A stretch of DNA of 64,000 nucleotides, taken from Manihot esculenta (taxonomy: Eukaryota; Streptophyta; Magnoliopsida; Malpighiales; Euphorbiaceae). Under the pieces are notes generated by a model that saw only the letters and a program-made list of their open reading frames with translations, was not told where the DNA came from and ran no database searches. The position numbers and the translations under genes are program-made. Below, one piece after another: positions 24,158-34,674 of the stretch. The stretch's first letter is position 1. Every line of letters begins with the position of its first letter. The stretch covers positions 10,280,817-10,344,816 of the forward strand of contig NC_035170.2 of NCBI RefSeq assembly GCF_001659605.2. The letters are read 5' to 3'.

Positions 24158-24590
24158 TAGGGGTGAGCAATATTCGGTTTAAACTGAAAAAATCGATCGA
24201 ACTGAATTAATTTGAAAATTCAGTTTGTTTTTTTATGTCGGTTCGATTTTTAATTTTAAAAATTTTGATTAAAAAAATAAAAAAAACCAAATCGAATCGA
24301 TTAGTGATAATAGTATATTTAGATTAGATCATATTAAAATTAAAATATTTCAATTAAATTTTAAAATAAATAAAATGTAAAGAATAAAAAATTTATTAAA
24401 AATTTAAAAATAAAAAAATTATTAAAAATTTTAACCGATTAAATCAAATCGAATCAAATTGATTCAGTTTGATTCGGTTTTTGATTAAAATCGATTCGAT
24501 TCGATTTTCATAAATATTAAAATTTTAATTTTTAATTTATTCAGTTGGATTCAATTTTGAATCGAATCGACCGAATGGTGATCTATCAAA
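24158..24590. mobile_element. hAT-type MITE, right end degraded
   Basis: It starts TAGGGGTGAGCAATATTCGG, the same terminus as the other MITEs here, and has the same interior (AACTGAA, ATCGAATCGA and GATTCGGTTT repeats around an AT-rich core). The right end GACCGAATGGTGATCTATCA has lost the expected GCTCACCCCTA, so the boundary is approximate and no target duplication can be scored. Confidence 0.7.
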
Positions 24591-24859
24591 ATCCACTACT
24601 CAACTCTTAATCAGGTACAAATAACTTTAAATTCAACTTTTTACTCATATTTCTCTAAATCTCTGCATGATTGGCTAGATTAGTCCTCTCATTGTCAAAA
24701 TGAAAACGTTTTAGGAACATGCTCATGAAAAAAAAAATTATGAAAGGTATTATAATATTAATTATTATATTAATAAAATAATTATAAAATTATATACATT
24801 ATAATAAATTGGTAAAAGATTTACCTACAGAAGCTTTCTATTGAAAGAGTTGGAGTTAA

Positions 24860-25120
24860 TTTCTTTGCACCAAACATCGGTACGTGATTTTGGGAGAAAA
24901 TGTTTTCAACATCTTATTCAACTACTACCACTCTCCCATATCAAGGCTTCCCTTGAAGCTTTATGAGGTTGATTCGATTATGAGGGTGAAGCAAAGTATA
25001 ATAACTATGGTAGAAGGAGCTAAGATAGGTTGCATGGACAATTTGGGCATAAAATTTTACGCTGTATTCGATTATGAAAGTGAAGCGAAGTATTATAATT
25101 ATTATTCAAGATGTTTGTAG
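24860..25120 (+). other. Unassigned open stretch between two MITEs
   Basis: An open frame without an early ATG runs to TAG at 25118. It contains a roughly 40-bp internal duplication: GATTCGATTATGAGGGTGAA near 24969 and a close copy near 25066. The end, FDYESEAKYYNYYSRC, vaguely recalls the start of FAR1-type domains (acidic, then EA-x-x-YY-x-x-Y), but the match is too weak to name. Confidence 0.25.
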
Positions 25121-25172
25121 GTTCAAAAAAAAAAAAGTTTTATTTTAAATTTATGCTAATCACAATTTGAAT

Positions 25173-25611
25173 TAGGATCGAAAAAACCGACTGAATCGAA
25201 TTAATTTAAAAATTTGATTGGTTTTTTATTTATTTCGGTTCAATTTAATTTTTAATTTCAAAAATTTTGATTATTTCAGTTCGGTTCGGTTCGATTTTGA
25301 TCAGAAAAAAATTAAAAAACCGAACCGAACCAATTATTGATAATAATATATTATTTTCAATAATATTGAGAGATTATATCATATCAAGATTAAAATATTC
25401 AAATTAAATTTTAAAATACTAAAAATAAAGTGTAAAAAATAAAACATTTATTAAAAATTCAAATCGATCAAATCGAATTGAATCAGACCGATTTGATTCG
25501 GTTTCTGATCAAAATCAGTTCGGTTTGATTTTTATAAATACTAAAATTTTGATTTTCAGTTTATTCGGTTCAGTTCGATTTTGAATCGAACCGATTGAAT
25601 GCTCACCCCTA
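25173..25611. mobile_element. hAT-type MITE, left end degraded
   Basis: The right end GAATGCTCACCCCTA is intact. The left end TAGGATCGAAAAAACCGAC is shortened. The flanks ATTTGAAT (25165-25172) and ATCTGAAT (25612-25619) are an 8-bp duplication with one change. The interior resembles the copy at 24158. Confidence 0.75.
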
Positions 25612-25690
25612 ATCTGAATGATTTTTTTTTTTTTTTATAATGTTGGCAAAGATTAATTGAGGAAAGATGTAAAATGATTATGTTCATAGA

Positions 25691-25780
25691 TATGCAAAAG
25701 CTCTATTTATCTTTGCCATTCATGAGTCTTTTTCTTATGCAAAAGCTCTATTTATCTTTGCCATTCATGAGGCTTTTTCT
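25691..25780. repeat. Two direct 45-bp repeats
   Basis: The unit begins TATGCAAAAGCTCTATTTAT and includes CTTTGCCATTCATGAG. The second copy follows directly and differs by one base (GAGTC to GAGGC). Confidence 0.9.
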
Positions 25781-26169
25781 TGTTGCATATGGCATCACCG
25801 CTCTTGTTTAGGATTAAATAAAATGATTCATTAATAACAATGGTAATGCTACAATTAGTTCATGCACCTTTATCTCCTAACAATATGAAGAGAGTCCCCT
25901 CAATGAGTTAACCAGAAAAAAAAGAGACCTGACCGAAAAAAAGTCACTTAATTGGATAGAAAGGATGCATAAGGGCACTCGTAGGTCCTCTAGTGACCAA
26001 ACTTCGAGAGTGGTCGATCGGTAACTAGCACTCGTGCTAGGAAGGATGGTGAAGCTAAACAATTAGCTTATATGAGGACCTAAGTTTTGAGAAAAAAATT
26101 GTAGAAGAGGAAACTCACTGGATTTCTCAAAAAAAGACTTAAGTTATCACGAATAAGGCTCTCATACCA

Positions 26170-26477
26170 TGTTATTCGATTGGAAAAATTATATATTCTT
26201 TTATTCACAATGAGTAAAATCTATATACAACCTATAGAGAATCTTCCTAATCAATACCATATACAAAATCCTAAATGGAGTCCTAAGTTAATGCTACATA
26301 CTCCTAAGATTATGTTATCATATTTACAAGATAAACTTTCCTAATTAACTATAGCAATAAAATATGATTTATAAGAGTTCAACTATGCCAACCCTAAGTC
26401 TTCTCTTCAAGGTCCTATTTGAGAGTTCAATTCCACGGTTAAATATTCTTTTTAAGTGAATATTAAAACCCCTAACA
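26170..26477 (-). mobile_element. Short copia-like LTR, minus orientation
   Basis: The 308-bp segment starts TGTTATTCG and ends CCCCTAACA. Immediately to its left (26157-26169) is GGCTCTCATACCA, the complement of a primer binding site for initiator tRNA-Met with one mismatch. That fits a 5' LTR of a minus-strand element. No coding sequence of the element was recognised to its left, and no second LTR was found. Confidence 0.45.
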
Positions 26478-26668
26478 AAATTTTAGAGCAAACCCTTACT
26501 CTTTACAATCTCATTCTTCTCATAAGAGTAAACATATACTCAATAACTTACTCAAAATAATAAATACAATCAACAACCATCATTTAATCTCAAAACATAA
26601 ATCAATTATAGCTCAAACTAACTTTCAAGAAATTAATACTATGACTCAAGATTTAGAGAGAGAAAGAG

Positions 26669-26737
26669 TGAAAAAATATTGAATTTGAATAAATATGATT
26701 CTTGAAAAAATATTGAATTTGAATAAATATGATTCTT
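26669..26737. repeat. Two direct 34-bp repeats
   Basis: The unit GAAAAAATATTGAATTTGAA followed by TAAATATGATTCTT occurs twice in direct succession, just upstream of the gypsy LTR at 26760. Confidence 0.88.
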
Positions 26738-26759
26738 ATAAATTTTCTTAAATAAAAAC

Positions 26760-27174
26760 TGATACGAAGCAACTAGTCTTAGACTTTATGGCAGAATTAG
26801 ACCGAGCCTAACTTTTGCTGCCGACGTCCGATGGAGACCCACAATAGCTTTTCAAAAAGAGAATTTCGAGACGTATGACTTTGAAAAGTGTGACAAGGGT
26901 CACAGACCTATCACAAAGTTGGATATGAAAATTCCACCGTTTAGGGGATTAATTTTGCATTTTAATTATTATTTTTGGATATTTTTATAATTTTACATAT
27001 TATGATTTTTTTTCTATTATAAATAGCATTTCCTTGGCTATTTGAAACTCACTTTTCAATTTTTGAAGAATTTTAATGAGACTTTTTGGCTTCTAGCCTA
27101 TCTTTTCTTTTATATCGTCTTAGCCAAAAGATATTTGTTAAAACTCATGACGGAGTCTAATTAGTCCTTTATCA
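26760..27174 (+). mobile_element. 5' LTR of a second gypsy-type element
   Basis: The 415-bp segment starts TGATACGAAGC and ends CCTTTATCA, giving TGATA/TATCA inverted termini. It contains a TATA box (TATTATAAATAGC at about 27016) and is followed after three bases by a primer binding site. No matching 3' LTR was seen downstream. Confidence 0.75.
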
Positions 27175-27177
27175 TAT

Positions 27178-27189
27178 TGGTATTAGAGC
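27178..27189 (+). other. Primer binding site (initiator tRNA-Met)
   Basis: TGGTATTAGAGC matches the common plant retrotransposon primer site TGGTATCAGAGC with one change, three bases after the LTR end. Confidence 0.8.
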
Positions 27190-27992
27190 GAAGTTCGACT
27201 ATGGTAGACAACCAAGAGGCGCGACTTGCTACAATTGAGTAATCTTTACTAGAATTGAGGGAGATAATTATACAGTTAGCCCTACAGCAGGGAATCCACC
27301 AACCCCGCCGACGCTGAACGCCCCCAGCCAGTCGTCAATTCTGTGGCCGCCAATGCTGTGGTCACCAATCCTGTGCCTGCAAATCCCCAACAGAATTATC
27401 AGGAAGGTTACAAGATAAAGATATACCTTCAAAACTTTTCTGGTTCATTGGATGTAGAATATGTTCTTGATTGGTTGGCGGAGGTTGAGCATTTCTTCAA
27501 AGTTATGAACGTGGAAGAGGATCGCAAGGTTCCAAATGTGGCCTATAAATTAAAAGGGGGTGCAACAGCCTGGTAGAATTCGTTTCAAAATGAACGCTAT
27601 TGAAGAAGGCTAGAACCCATACGAAACTGGGTGTTGATGAAGCAGATATTCAACAGCGGTTCTTGCCTAGTGATCATGCTCATATTTTGTATAACCGGTA
27701 TCATGACTGTGTACAAGGAAATTGAAGGGTGGATGAATATATCGAGGAGTTTTTAAGGTTGCAGGCGAGGTATGAAAACTGTGAGAACGAAGCTCAGCAG
27801 GTTACTCATTATCAGAAGGGACTAAATCACAAAATTCATTGTATGATGGGAGTAGTTGCGATTTTCACTTTGGCAGATGCCATTGAGATGGCAAAAAAGG
27901 CAGAAGAGCGTGTTGATTGGCAACCACAATAACAGTATAACCAAAATTTTAATTATAGAAATTTTGATTCGACAGGAATGCAGCAGTATAGA

Positions 27993-30290
27993 GGCAATTA
28001 CAGCGGGCAGCCTCTTAAGGTTGTAAATTCTGGTAATCCTCATAATATTATGGAAGAAAGAAGAGACAGTAAGGGAAAAACAGTCGCTACTACACCAGAC
28101 AAAGGAGGCAAAACCAATCCTTATCAGAAGCCAACGGGAGACATATATTACCACTGAAAGCAACTTGATCATCGATTGAATAATTGTCTAGAACGTAGAG
28201 GAGTTAATAATGATCGCCGATAGATTAATGTGGTTGAGCAGATGACTAAATCTGAGGAGGAAGTAGATGACAATGACGGATCTATTGCTGGTTCTGAAGA
28301 TGGAGAGGTCACCTATGTGGTGAAGAAAATCTTATGCTCGATAAAACAGGAGGATGAGACGCAAAGGAGAAAGATTTTCCAGGCAAAGTGTCAAGTAGGA
28401 GAAGCAAATAGCAGGCATTACAGCAAGCAACCTCTTAAGGTTGTAAATGTTAGGAAATCCAGAGATTACTGCAACCCAAAACATTCAGCGGAAAAATAAA
28501 ATCTCTAATTTCCTTCACAGGATCCGAGTGCTTCATTTATTTCGAAAGGAAGGATAAGAGAATAACCTATTAAACTCGACAAGAAGATACTATTCCGGAC
28601 TGATGGTGGTGCTTTTGAAATGAACACCCTCTATGGTATCCATACGAACGTCTTTTATCCTTCTAGAGTGTTAGCTCTCTCAAAGATGGATAAACTATAT
28701 GCTCCCCAATCTGCAACTCAAAAACGATTTCTCAAAAATGTTACTCTCACAATTCGCAGAAGAAGTTTTTATTCGTTATCAGTCTTTTGTTTTCCCACAC
28801 TTCTTTTCATAAAAGAGTTGTGTTCAGAACTAACTATCACAATCTCGCAGATACTCAAATATCTTACGTGATAGTTTGTTTTGATAAGGAAAATCAAAAA
28901 TATTTTATCTGTAACAGTTACAGATAGACTGAATATCTTTTAAATATTATTATTTTATAATAATAAATAATTAATATTAATAATAATAACATCATTATTA
29001 TTATTAATTATACTAATGGGCTTTTAGCCCATGAATATAGTACGTCAACAACGTTCTTTTGTGTGTGACCCAATAGACTCATAATAATTAGCAATAGGCC
29101 CAGTCCCACAAGGTCCATAAATTATAAGCAGCCTCTAGCAAGATATTATAACTATCCAATTAATATGAGGATCGATAGTTCGATAAAACCTAATAAATAG
29201 AATATGTATTAATCCTTTTGTCACACGATATCTAGTTTGAACATAAGTCATGGTCAACTTCAAACTTATAATGTTCAAACTTATGATTTCTCGATCTTTA
29301 AGTAGACTGATAAAATCAAATGATATTGATCACAACATCAATTCATTTGAGCACGGCCATGCATTTCTCAGTCTCACTTATCTAGGGGCCCAGAAGATAT
29401 CTCTCTCAGAGAGAGGGAGAAATTCTATCTAGATTGTTCAATATCCTCTATATAATTTCTATTATGCTCAATCATAACCTTTATGATTGTCCGATTAAAG
29501 ACAATGTTTGGTTATATCAAAACATAACAGTCCTTATGTTGGAAACTATGACAATCTCAAGTCAAAGGATTAAGATATAACTATTTTGAGATTTACTTAT
29601 GAAAATAACCCATGTAGTGATCTCAATGCGGGTCCATCCAATATTTTGTTCTCTAACAAGTATATATGATTATTGAATTATATCAATATATACATAATCA
29701 TCTTATGATTATCAATCAATAATCATAATAATTATATTTTATTATTATCAACATAATAATAAGTAATCAGGGATGTTAATTATTATTATGTAACATGCAA
29801 ACAAATAATAATGATAATAAAACCTCTTTTATTAATAATCAAAATGACATATAAAAAGGTCCAATATAATGGCCTAGGGAAAATACACTAACAGTAAATT
29901 CTGGCAATCTCAGAATACTATGAAAGAAAGGAAAGACAGTAAGGAAAAAACAGTCGCTACTATAGCAGACAAAGGAGGCAAAACCAATCCTTATCAGAAG
30001 CCAAAGGGAGACATATATTACCACTGTAAGTAACCTGGTCATCGATCGAATAATTGTCCAGAATGCAGAGGAGTTAATAATGATCGCTGACAGGTTAATA
30101 TAGTTGAGTAGTTGCTGAATCTGAGAAGGAAGTAGATGACGATGACGATGACAGATCTATTGCTAGTTTTGAAGATGGAGAGGTCACCTATGTGGTGAAG
30201 AAAATCTTGTACTCTACAAAACAGGAGGATGAGACGCAAAGGAGGAAGATCTTCCAGGAAAAGTGTCGAGTAGGAGAAGCAAATAGCAGG
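27993..30290 (+). repeat. 420-bp tandem duplication in the gag remnant
   Basis: The sequence from about 27993 (ATTACAGCGGGCAGCCTCTT) to 28412 repeats from 28413 (ATTACAGCAAGCAACCTCTT). The second copy is interrupted at 28447 by the solo LTR, resumes at 29894 and ends near 30290. It covers the knuckle region, the Asp/Glu-rich stretch and the KQEDETQRRKIFQ block. The two copies differ at many sites, so the duplication is old. Confidence 0.9.
28448..29893. mobile_element. Solo LTR (probably Ty1/copia) with GTAAA target duplication
   Basis: It runs from TGTTAGGAAATCC to AATACACTAACA with 6-bp inverted termini and is bounded by GTAAA on both sides (28443-28447 and 29894-29898). At 1,446 bp with no coding sequence and no internal primer site it is best explained as a solo LTR left by recombination between the two LTRs of a full element. 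The assignment to copia rests on the termini and general look only. Confidence 0.88.
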
Positions 30291-30668
30291 CTAATTATAG
30301 ATAGCTACAGTTGTGAGAATCTGATAGCTAAGCAATTGGTGGAGAAATTGCAGCTGCCTACACAGCCGCACTCTTTGCCATACAAAGTCGGATGGATTAT
30401 GGAAAGTCCGACAATTGAGGTCAACAGAATTTGCAGCGTGCCTATCTCGATTAATAAATCTTACATTGAACCTATTAATTGTGATGTTGTGGATATGGAT
30501 TGCTGTGAAATTTTGCTAGGTCGCCCTTGGCAGTTCGATGTTGATGTTTTGCATAAGGGGAAGGAGAATTCATATATGTTCACATGGAACCGAAAGAAAA
30601 TTACCATTTTACCTTTCAGTTCTGCGAAACATTCTAAAGTGGAAGGGAAACTGTTGTTGTTTCCATAG

Positions 30669-31750
30669 GAGTGCAAAAACTATCAGGTGCAGTTGAGAAA
30701 TCTGGAGGCATACTGGCTTTATTGGTGAAAGCGCGCAGCGGAGGATGCACCATCTTTACCACTACCCGCCTTTAAAAAATTTAGATAAGCTAAAAACAAT
30801 AAACTTTAAATTCTTGCTTTTCGAAATTTTAGAATTTAAAAATCATTTTTTAGAAATTATTTAAATAGAATAAGAGTTAAAATTTTATTATTAGCAAATC
30901 AATTCACTCACTCTTTTATATTAATTCTTAAAGATATTTATCTTTACTTCTCTTCCTTTGATTCATCTTGAGTTGTATTTATAGTCTTCTTCTATTCTGC
31001 TGTAGAGACTCTTTAATTCTTCATTACTTTTTAGATATTCTACTTTTAACACTGAATATACTTAGATATATAAAACTCATTAAGTCTTAGTATCATCAAA
31101 ATTAAACTCTTTCAAAATTTATGGGGCTAATATATGCAAATTATAGTAAAATTTTAAAATTTTAGAAAATAAATTTAATTGAGATATTTAGTTTATTAAA
31201 TAGCAGTTTGAAACTAGTTTACAATGGTTTAAAAGATTCATAAATGAAAGTTTTTAAACAAAAGTTTTATGGTTTTAGTTGGAACTATTCCTGATATTTT
31301 TCGGTTGCATTTAAAGGTAAAGTAATGGAATTGGTCGACCGGCTCATTAAATCAATCATAAAAATTATTTTTCATTGCTACGATCATGTCTATCTAATTT
31401 TCTTTCTTTTTCTGACAGCTCAAAATCCAAAAGTACCATTTGTTTGCAAAATTAATCTCAGAACCCTGATTGTAATTGACCAAAAGTATTTTTTTTTTAT
31501 ATACTCTTCTATATTTTATATTGATTTATGATGTCATTTACATACACTTGTCCATGGTTTTATAGAATTTTATTTTTTTTATTTATTTTTACTTTATTTA
31601 TTCATTCTTGCTTTATTTGAGTTATTTTTACTTTGATTAGGTAAATAAGAAGCTTAGGAAGTTTTGAACTTCAAACAAAGAAGAATAATGCTTCAATTCA
31701 AATGTTTAAGAGTCCCCACATGTTATTGCTCATATGGAATTGATAAATTT
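30669..31750. other. AT-rich DNA with no recognised feature
   Basis: This lies between the gag-protease remnant and the T2 LTR. I see no coding family, RNA gene or repeat boundary. The 3' LTR expected for the 26760 element is not here. Confidence 0.5.
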
Positions 31751-33988
31751 TGTAACAGCCCGGAAACCGAACTGCTACCGGCGCTAGGATCCAGATCGGC
31801 TTAAGGCCGCCGGGACCCGTAGCAAGCCTGCTGAGAACTCTGTGTACCTGTGAAATCCCATACATGATCATACATTTTCTGTAAAAAAGAAAAACTTTTC
31901 TTTGCTTCAAAGCTTAACCTGTGCATGCACTAACTCTGTTTTATAACAACCCCTACTAGAGATCTCATCATTTCTCTAGGCGGGTCAAACTCATAATGTT
32001 AAGTCTGGTTTTCTCATATACATAAGAACAATCATATACAAAAACTGACCATGTATATAAAACAGGGATTACTACAAACGGTCAAGCACAAGTCTATACA
32101 TCTGATTACACAATTTCTATCTCTTTGCAAGTACATGTCCACACTAGCTATTACATAACTCTTCTCCTTCCATCCCCTGCTGGACTCCCTCTAGACTCTG
32201 AACCTGCAAGACTGGGGTTAGGGGAGAGGGATGAGCTATACAAGCCCAATGAGCTGAACTATAAAACATGATCTCATGGAATGCATCACATCACAGACAT
32301 TTCATATCACGAATGGACATGACCACCAAAACTCCCTTAAATAAAAGGATGCCTAGCCCAGCCAGATCTTACAACCTCAGTCTGCCTGGCCCGGCCAGGT
32401 CTTACAATCTCTGTCTGCCTGGCCCAGCCAGGTCTTACAATCTCTGGCCAGGTCTTACAATCTCTGTCTGCCTGGCCCAGCCAGGTCTTACAATCTCTGT
32501 CTGCCTGGCCTAGCCAGGTCTAACAACAGATGGCTGCCTGGCCCGGCCAGGTCTTATAACAGAGCTAGGGCTATTGGGATCGCCTTGGTCCATCCACATC
32601 ATCATACTCATCATATTATGCAATGCGCCATATTCGTGAAACTAGTGCAATCAACCTACTATAATCATCATGATGCATGAAACATGCTCAAAGCATTTTA
32701 GTTCTTAAAGAAAAAGGTTACGGGAAGTTCCACTCTGTAGGTTCTGAAGCAGTGCTCACTGCTGAACTCCCTGATTCCTCGGGTCCGTTCCTACACAGGT
32801 GGATGCAAATGAGGGACCAAACTAACTCAAGAACATCTCTAAGAAACTCCCCAGAAGCCCTCTAAAAGAACCTAAAACCATCACAGAAAACATGCAAAAG
32901 AAAGCTGGACAGGGCACTTTCGGCGGCAGGTTCGGCGGCCGAAAGTCCCGTCCAGAGACGAAACTCAAGCACCTTCGGCGGCCGAACTCCTGCTTTCAGC
33001 GGCCGAACCCTTTCGGGAGCAAGGTTCGGGGGCTGAAAGGCCATCCAGAGACGAAAGTCTCTAACCTTCGGCGGCACCTTCGGCGGCCGAACCTTGCCTC
33101 CAGAGACGAAAGTCCACATTTTCGGAGGCAAGCTTTGGCAGCCGAAACTGCCTCCACAAGGGGTTCGGCGGCCGAACATCCCTTCGGCGGCCGAACCTGG
33201 TTTTGCCCGTTGGGCAGAAACCTGCTCTGTTTCATGCAAACTTTACCCAAACCTTACCCAACATGCATATCAACTACTCCCAACTAGCATATACCATATA
33301 ACATGCATAAAGAGGTCCAAAACTAGCCTAAAACCTCAAACAACATCTCACACAACATGTAAACATGCTTAGACACAAAATCATCAAAAACCTCCCTTAC
33401 CCTAAACATGCATAACTACCCACACAACTCTCATAACACCTTCAAAAAACATGAAAAGAAGTTCAGGATCTTCACTTACCTCTTCCAAACAAGAGAATAA
33501 AGGATCCTAACGTGGAGATATGGAGAACTCCTCTCTCAAAGTCTCCAAGCTTCCAAACTTTGCTCTTTTGCTTACAAACTTCAAAAACACATGAAAATCC
33601 ATCAAAACCATGAAAGATTTGAGAAAACACTTAAATCACTCAAGGAAGATCAAGTCTCACCTCAGCTCGTGCAAATGGAAAGAAAATCTTATCCATTTGA
33701 CCGACCTAGGGCCTTTTATAGTTGGCTGGCCAGACCAACTACGGCGACCGAACGTGAACCCGAATGCCATGCAAGTTCGGCGGCCGAAAGTGACCTTCGG
33801 CGGCCGAACCTTGGCTTTTCTGCCTTGGTGCTTTTCTTTCAAAAACTCAATCCTTTTAACACTTCAATCATGAAAACCTCTTAAAAACCATCTCAAAACA
33901 TAACCCAAACTCTTTCTAGAGTATTCCGTCACCCGGAATTCCACCGGACGGCAGGAATTCCGATGCCGGACTCTAGCCGGGTATTACA
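31751..33988 (-). mobile_element. T2: 3' LTR of a Tekay-like element
   Basis: The 2,238-bp segment, from TGTAACAGCCC to GCCGGGTATTACA, aligns along its length with the T3 LTR. It has a TATA box (complement of CCTTTTATAG at about 33712), a splice-donor motif at 33478-33482, a 33-bp minisatellite and the palindrome clusters (32918-33200 and 33740-33815). A polypurine tract complement (TTCTCCCCCCCTTA, 33989-34002) follows, which makes this the 3' LTR of a minus-strand element. Confidence 0.92.
32351..32564. repeat. 33-bp minisatellite in the T2 LTR
   Basis: Six or so units of GCCTGGCCCAGCCAGGTCTT plus ACAATCTCTGTCT follow one another, one of them shortened. Each unit carries a CCTGGC...GCCAGG inverted pair. 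Other Tekay copies have different repeats in the equivalent place. Confidence 0.9.
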
Positions 33989-34051
33989 TTCTCCCCCCCT
34001 TAAGAACATTCATCCCCGAATGTCCTCAAACAACTAAGCACAGAAACACAT

Positions 34052-34674
34052 AGAGAGGGAAAACTACCTCAAAATAGATATGGATACTGCTGAAGCATGG
34101 ACTCTCATGTCTCCCAGGTGCACTCCTCTAGATTGTGGTGGTTCCACAGAACTTTTACCATCGGAATCTCCTTGTTTCGTAACTTTCTGATCTGGGTGTC
34201 AATGATCCGCACTGGCTGCTCTACATAGGAAAGATCTCCTAGAATCTCTATCTCAGGTTCACTGAGAACCTTTTCCGGATCTGACACAAATTTTCGTAGC
34301 ATAGAAACATGGAAAACCGGATGGATTCTTTCCATAGAAGCAGGTAAATCCAGCTTGTACGACACATTCCCGATCTTCTGCAGAATCTCAAAGGGACCAA
34401 TGTATCGTGGAGCTAGCTTACCTTTTCTCCCAAAGCGAACCACTCCCTTCATTGGAGACACTTTCAGCAATACCATATCCCCCTCCTGGAACTCTATCTG
34501 CTTCCTACGGACATCTGCATAGCTTTTCTGTTTGCTGACAGCTGTTCTGATCCTCTCTCTGATGATAGGCACTACCCGGCTGGTAATCTCCACTAACTCT
34601 GGCCCTGCCAGAGCCTTTTCTCCAACCTCTTCCCAGCAAACAGGTGTTCTACACTTCCTTCCATACAAAGCTTC
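34052..34674 (-). pseudogene. T2: C-terminal end of Tekay pol (integrase tail and chromodomain-like end)
   Basis: The minus strand encodes the integrase C-terminal region ([47 protein letters not shown]) and a chromodomain-like end ([17 protein letters not shown]), characteristic of chromoviruses. A TGA directly after WET replaces the Arg codon seen in T3. The rest of pol is cut off at 34674, in the LYGRKC region, by the inserted Athila-like LTR. Confidence 0.9.

Larger units (their letters stand above)
27201..30668 (+). pseudogene. Gypsy gag-protease remnant, duplicated internally and split by a solo LTR
   Basis: ATG at 27201 opens a frame that soon stops. Gag-type blocks follow: LDVEYVLDWLAEVEHFFKV (27460), YKLKGGATAW then a stop (27575), and MDEYIEEFLRLQARYENC (27729). 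A degenerate zinc knuckle (YYH-stop-KQLDHRLNNC, 28148) and its second copy (YYHCK then a stop, 30015) precede a retropepsin-like region: LIIDSYSCENLIAKQL (30291), then CCEILLGRPWQFDVDVLHKG (30500). The frame ends with TAG at 30666 and no reverse transcriptase follows. Stops and frameshifts throughout show it is dead. Confidence 0.85.

Noticed and set aside
32351..32564. CRISPR-like regular repeats
   Set aside because: Units are contiguous without unique spacers and lie in a plant LTR; this is a minisatellite.
32862..33372. Several overlapping ORFs on both strands
   Set aside because: They are by-products of the CpG-rich palindrome cluster in the T2 LTR, with repeated RPPK/GGRF-type translations in every frame.
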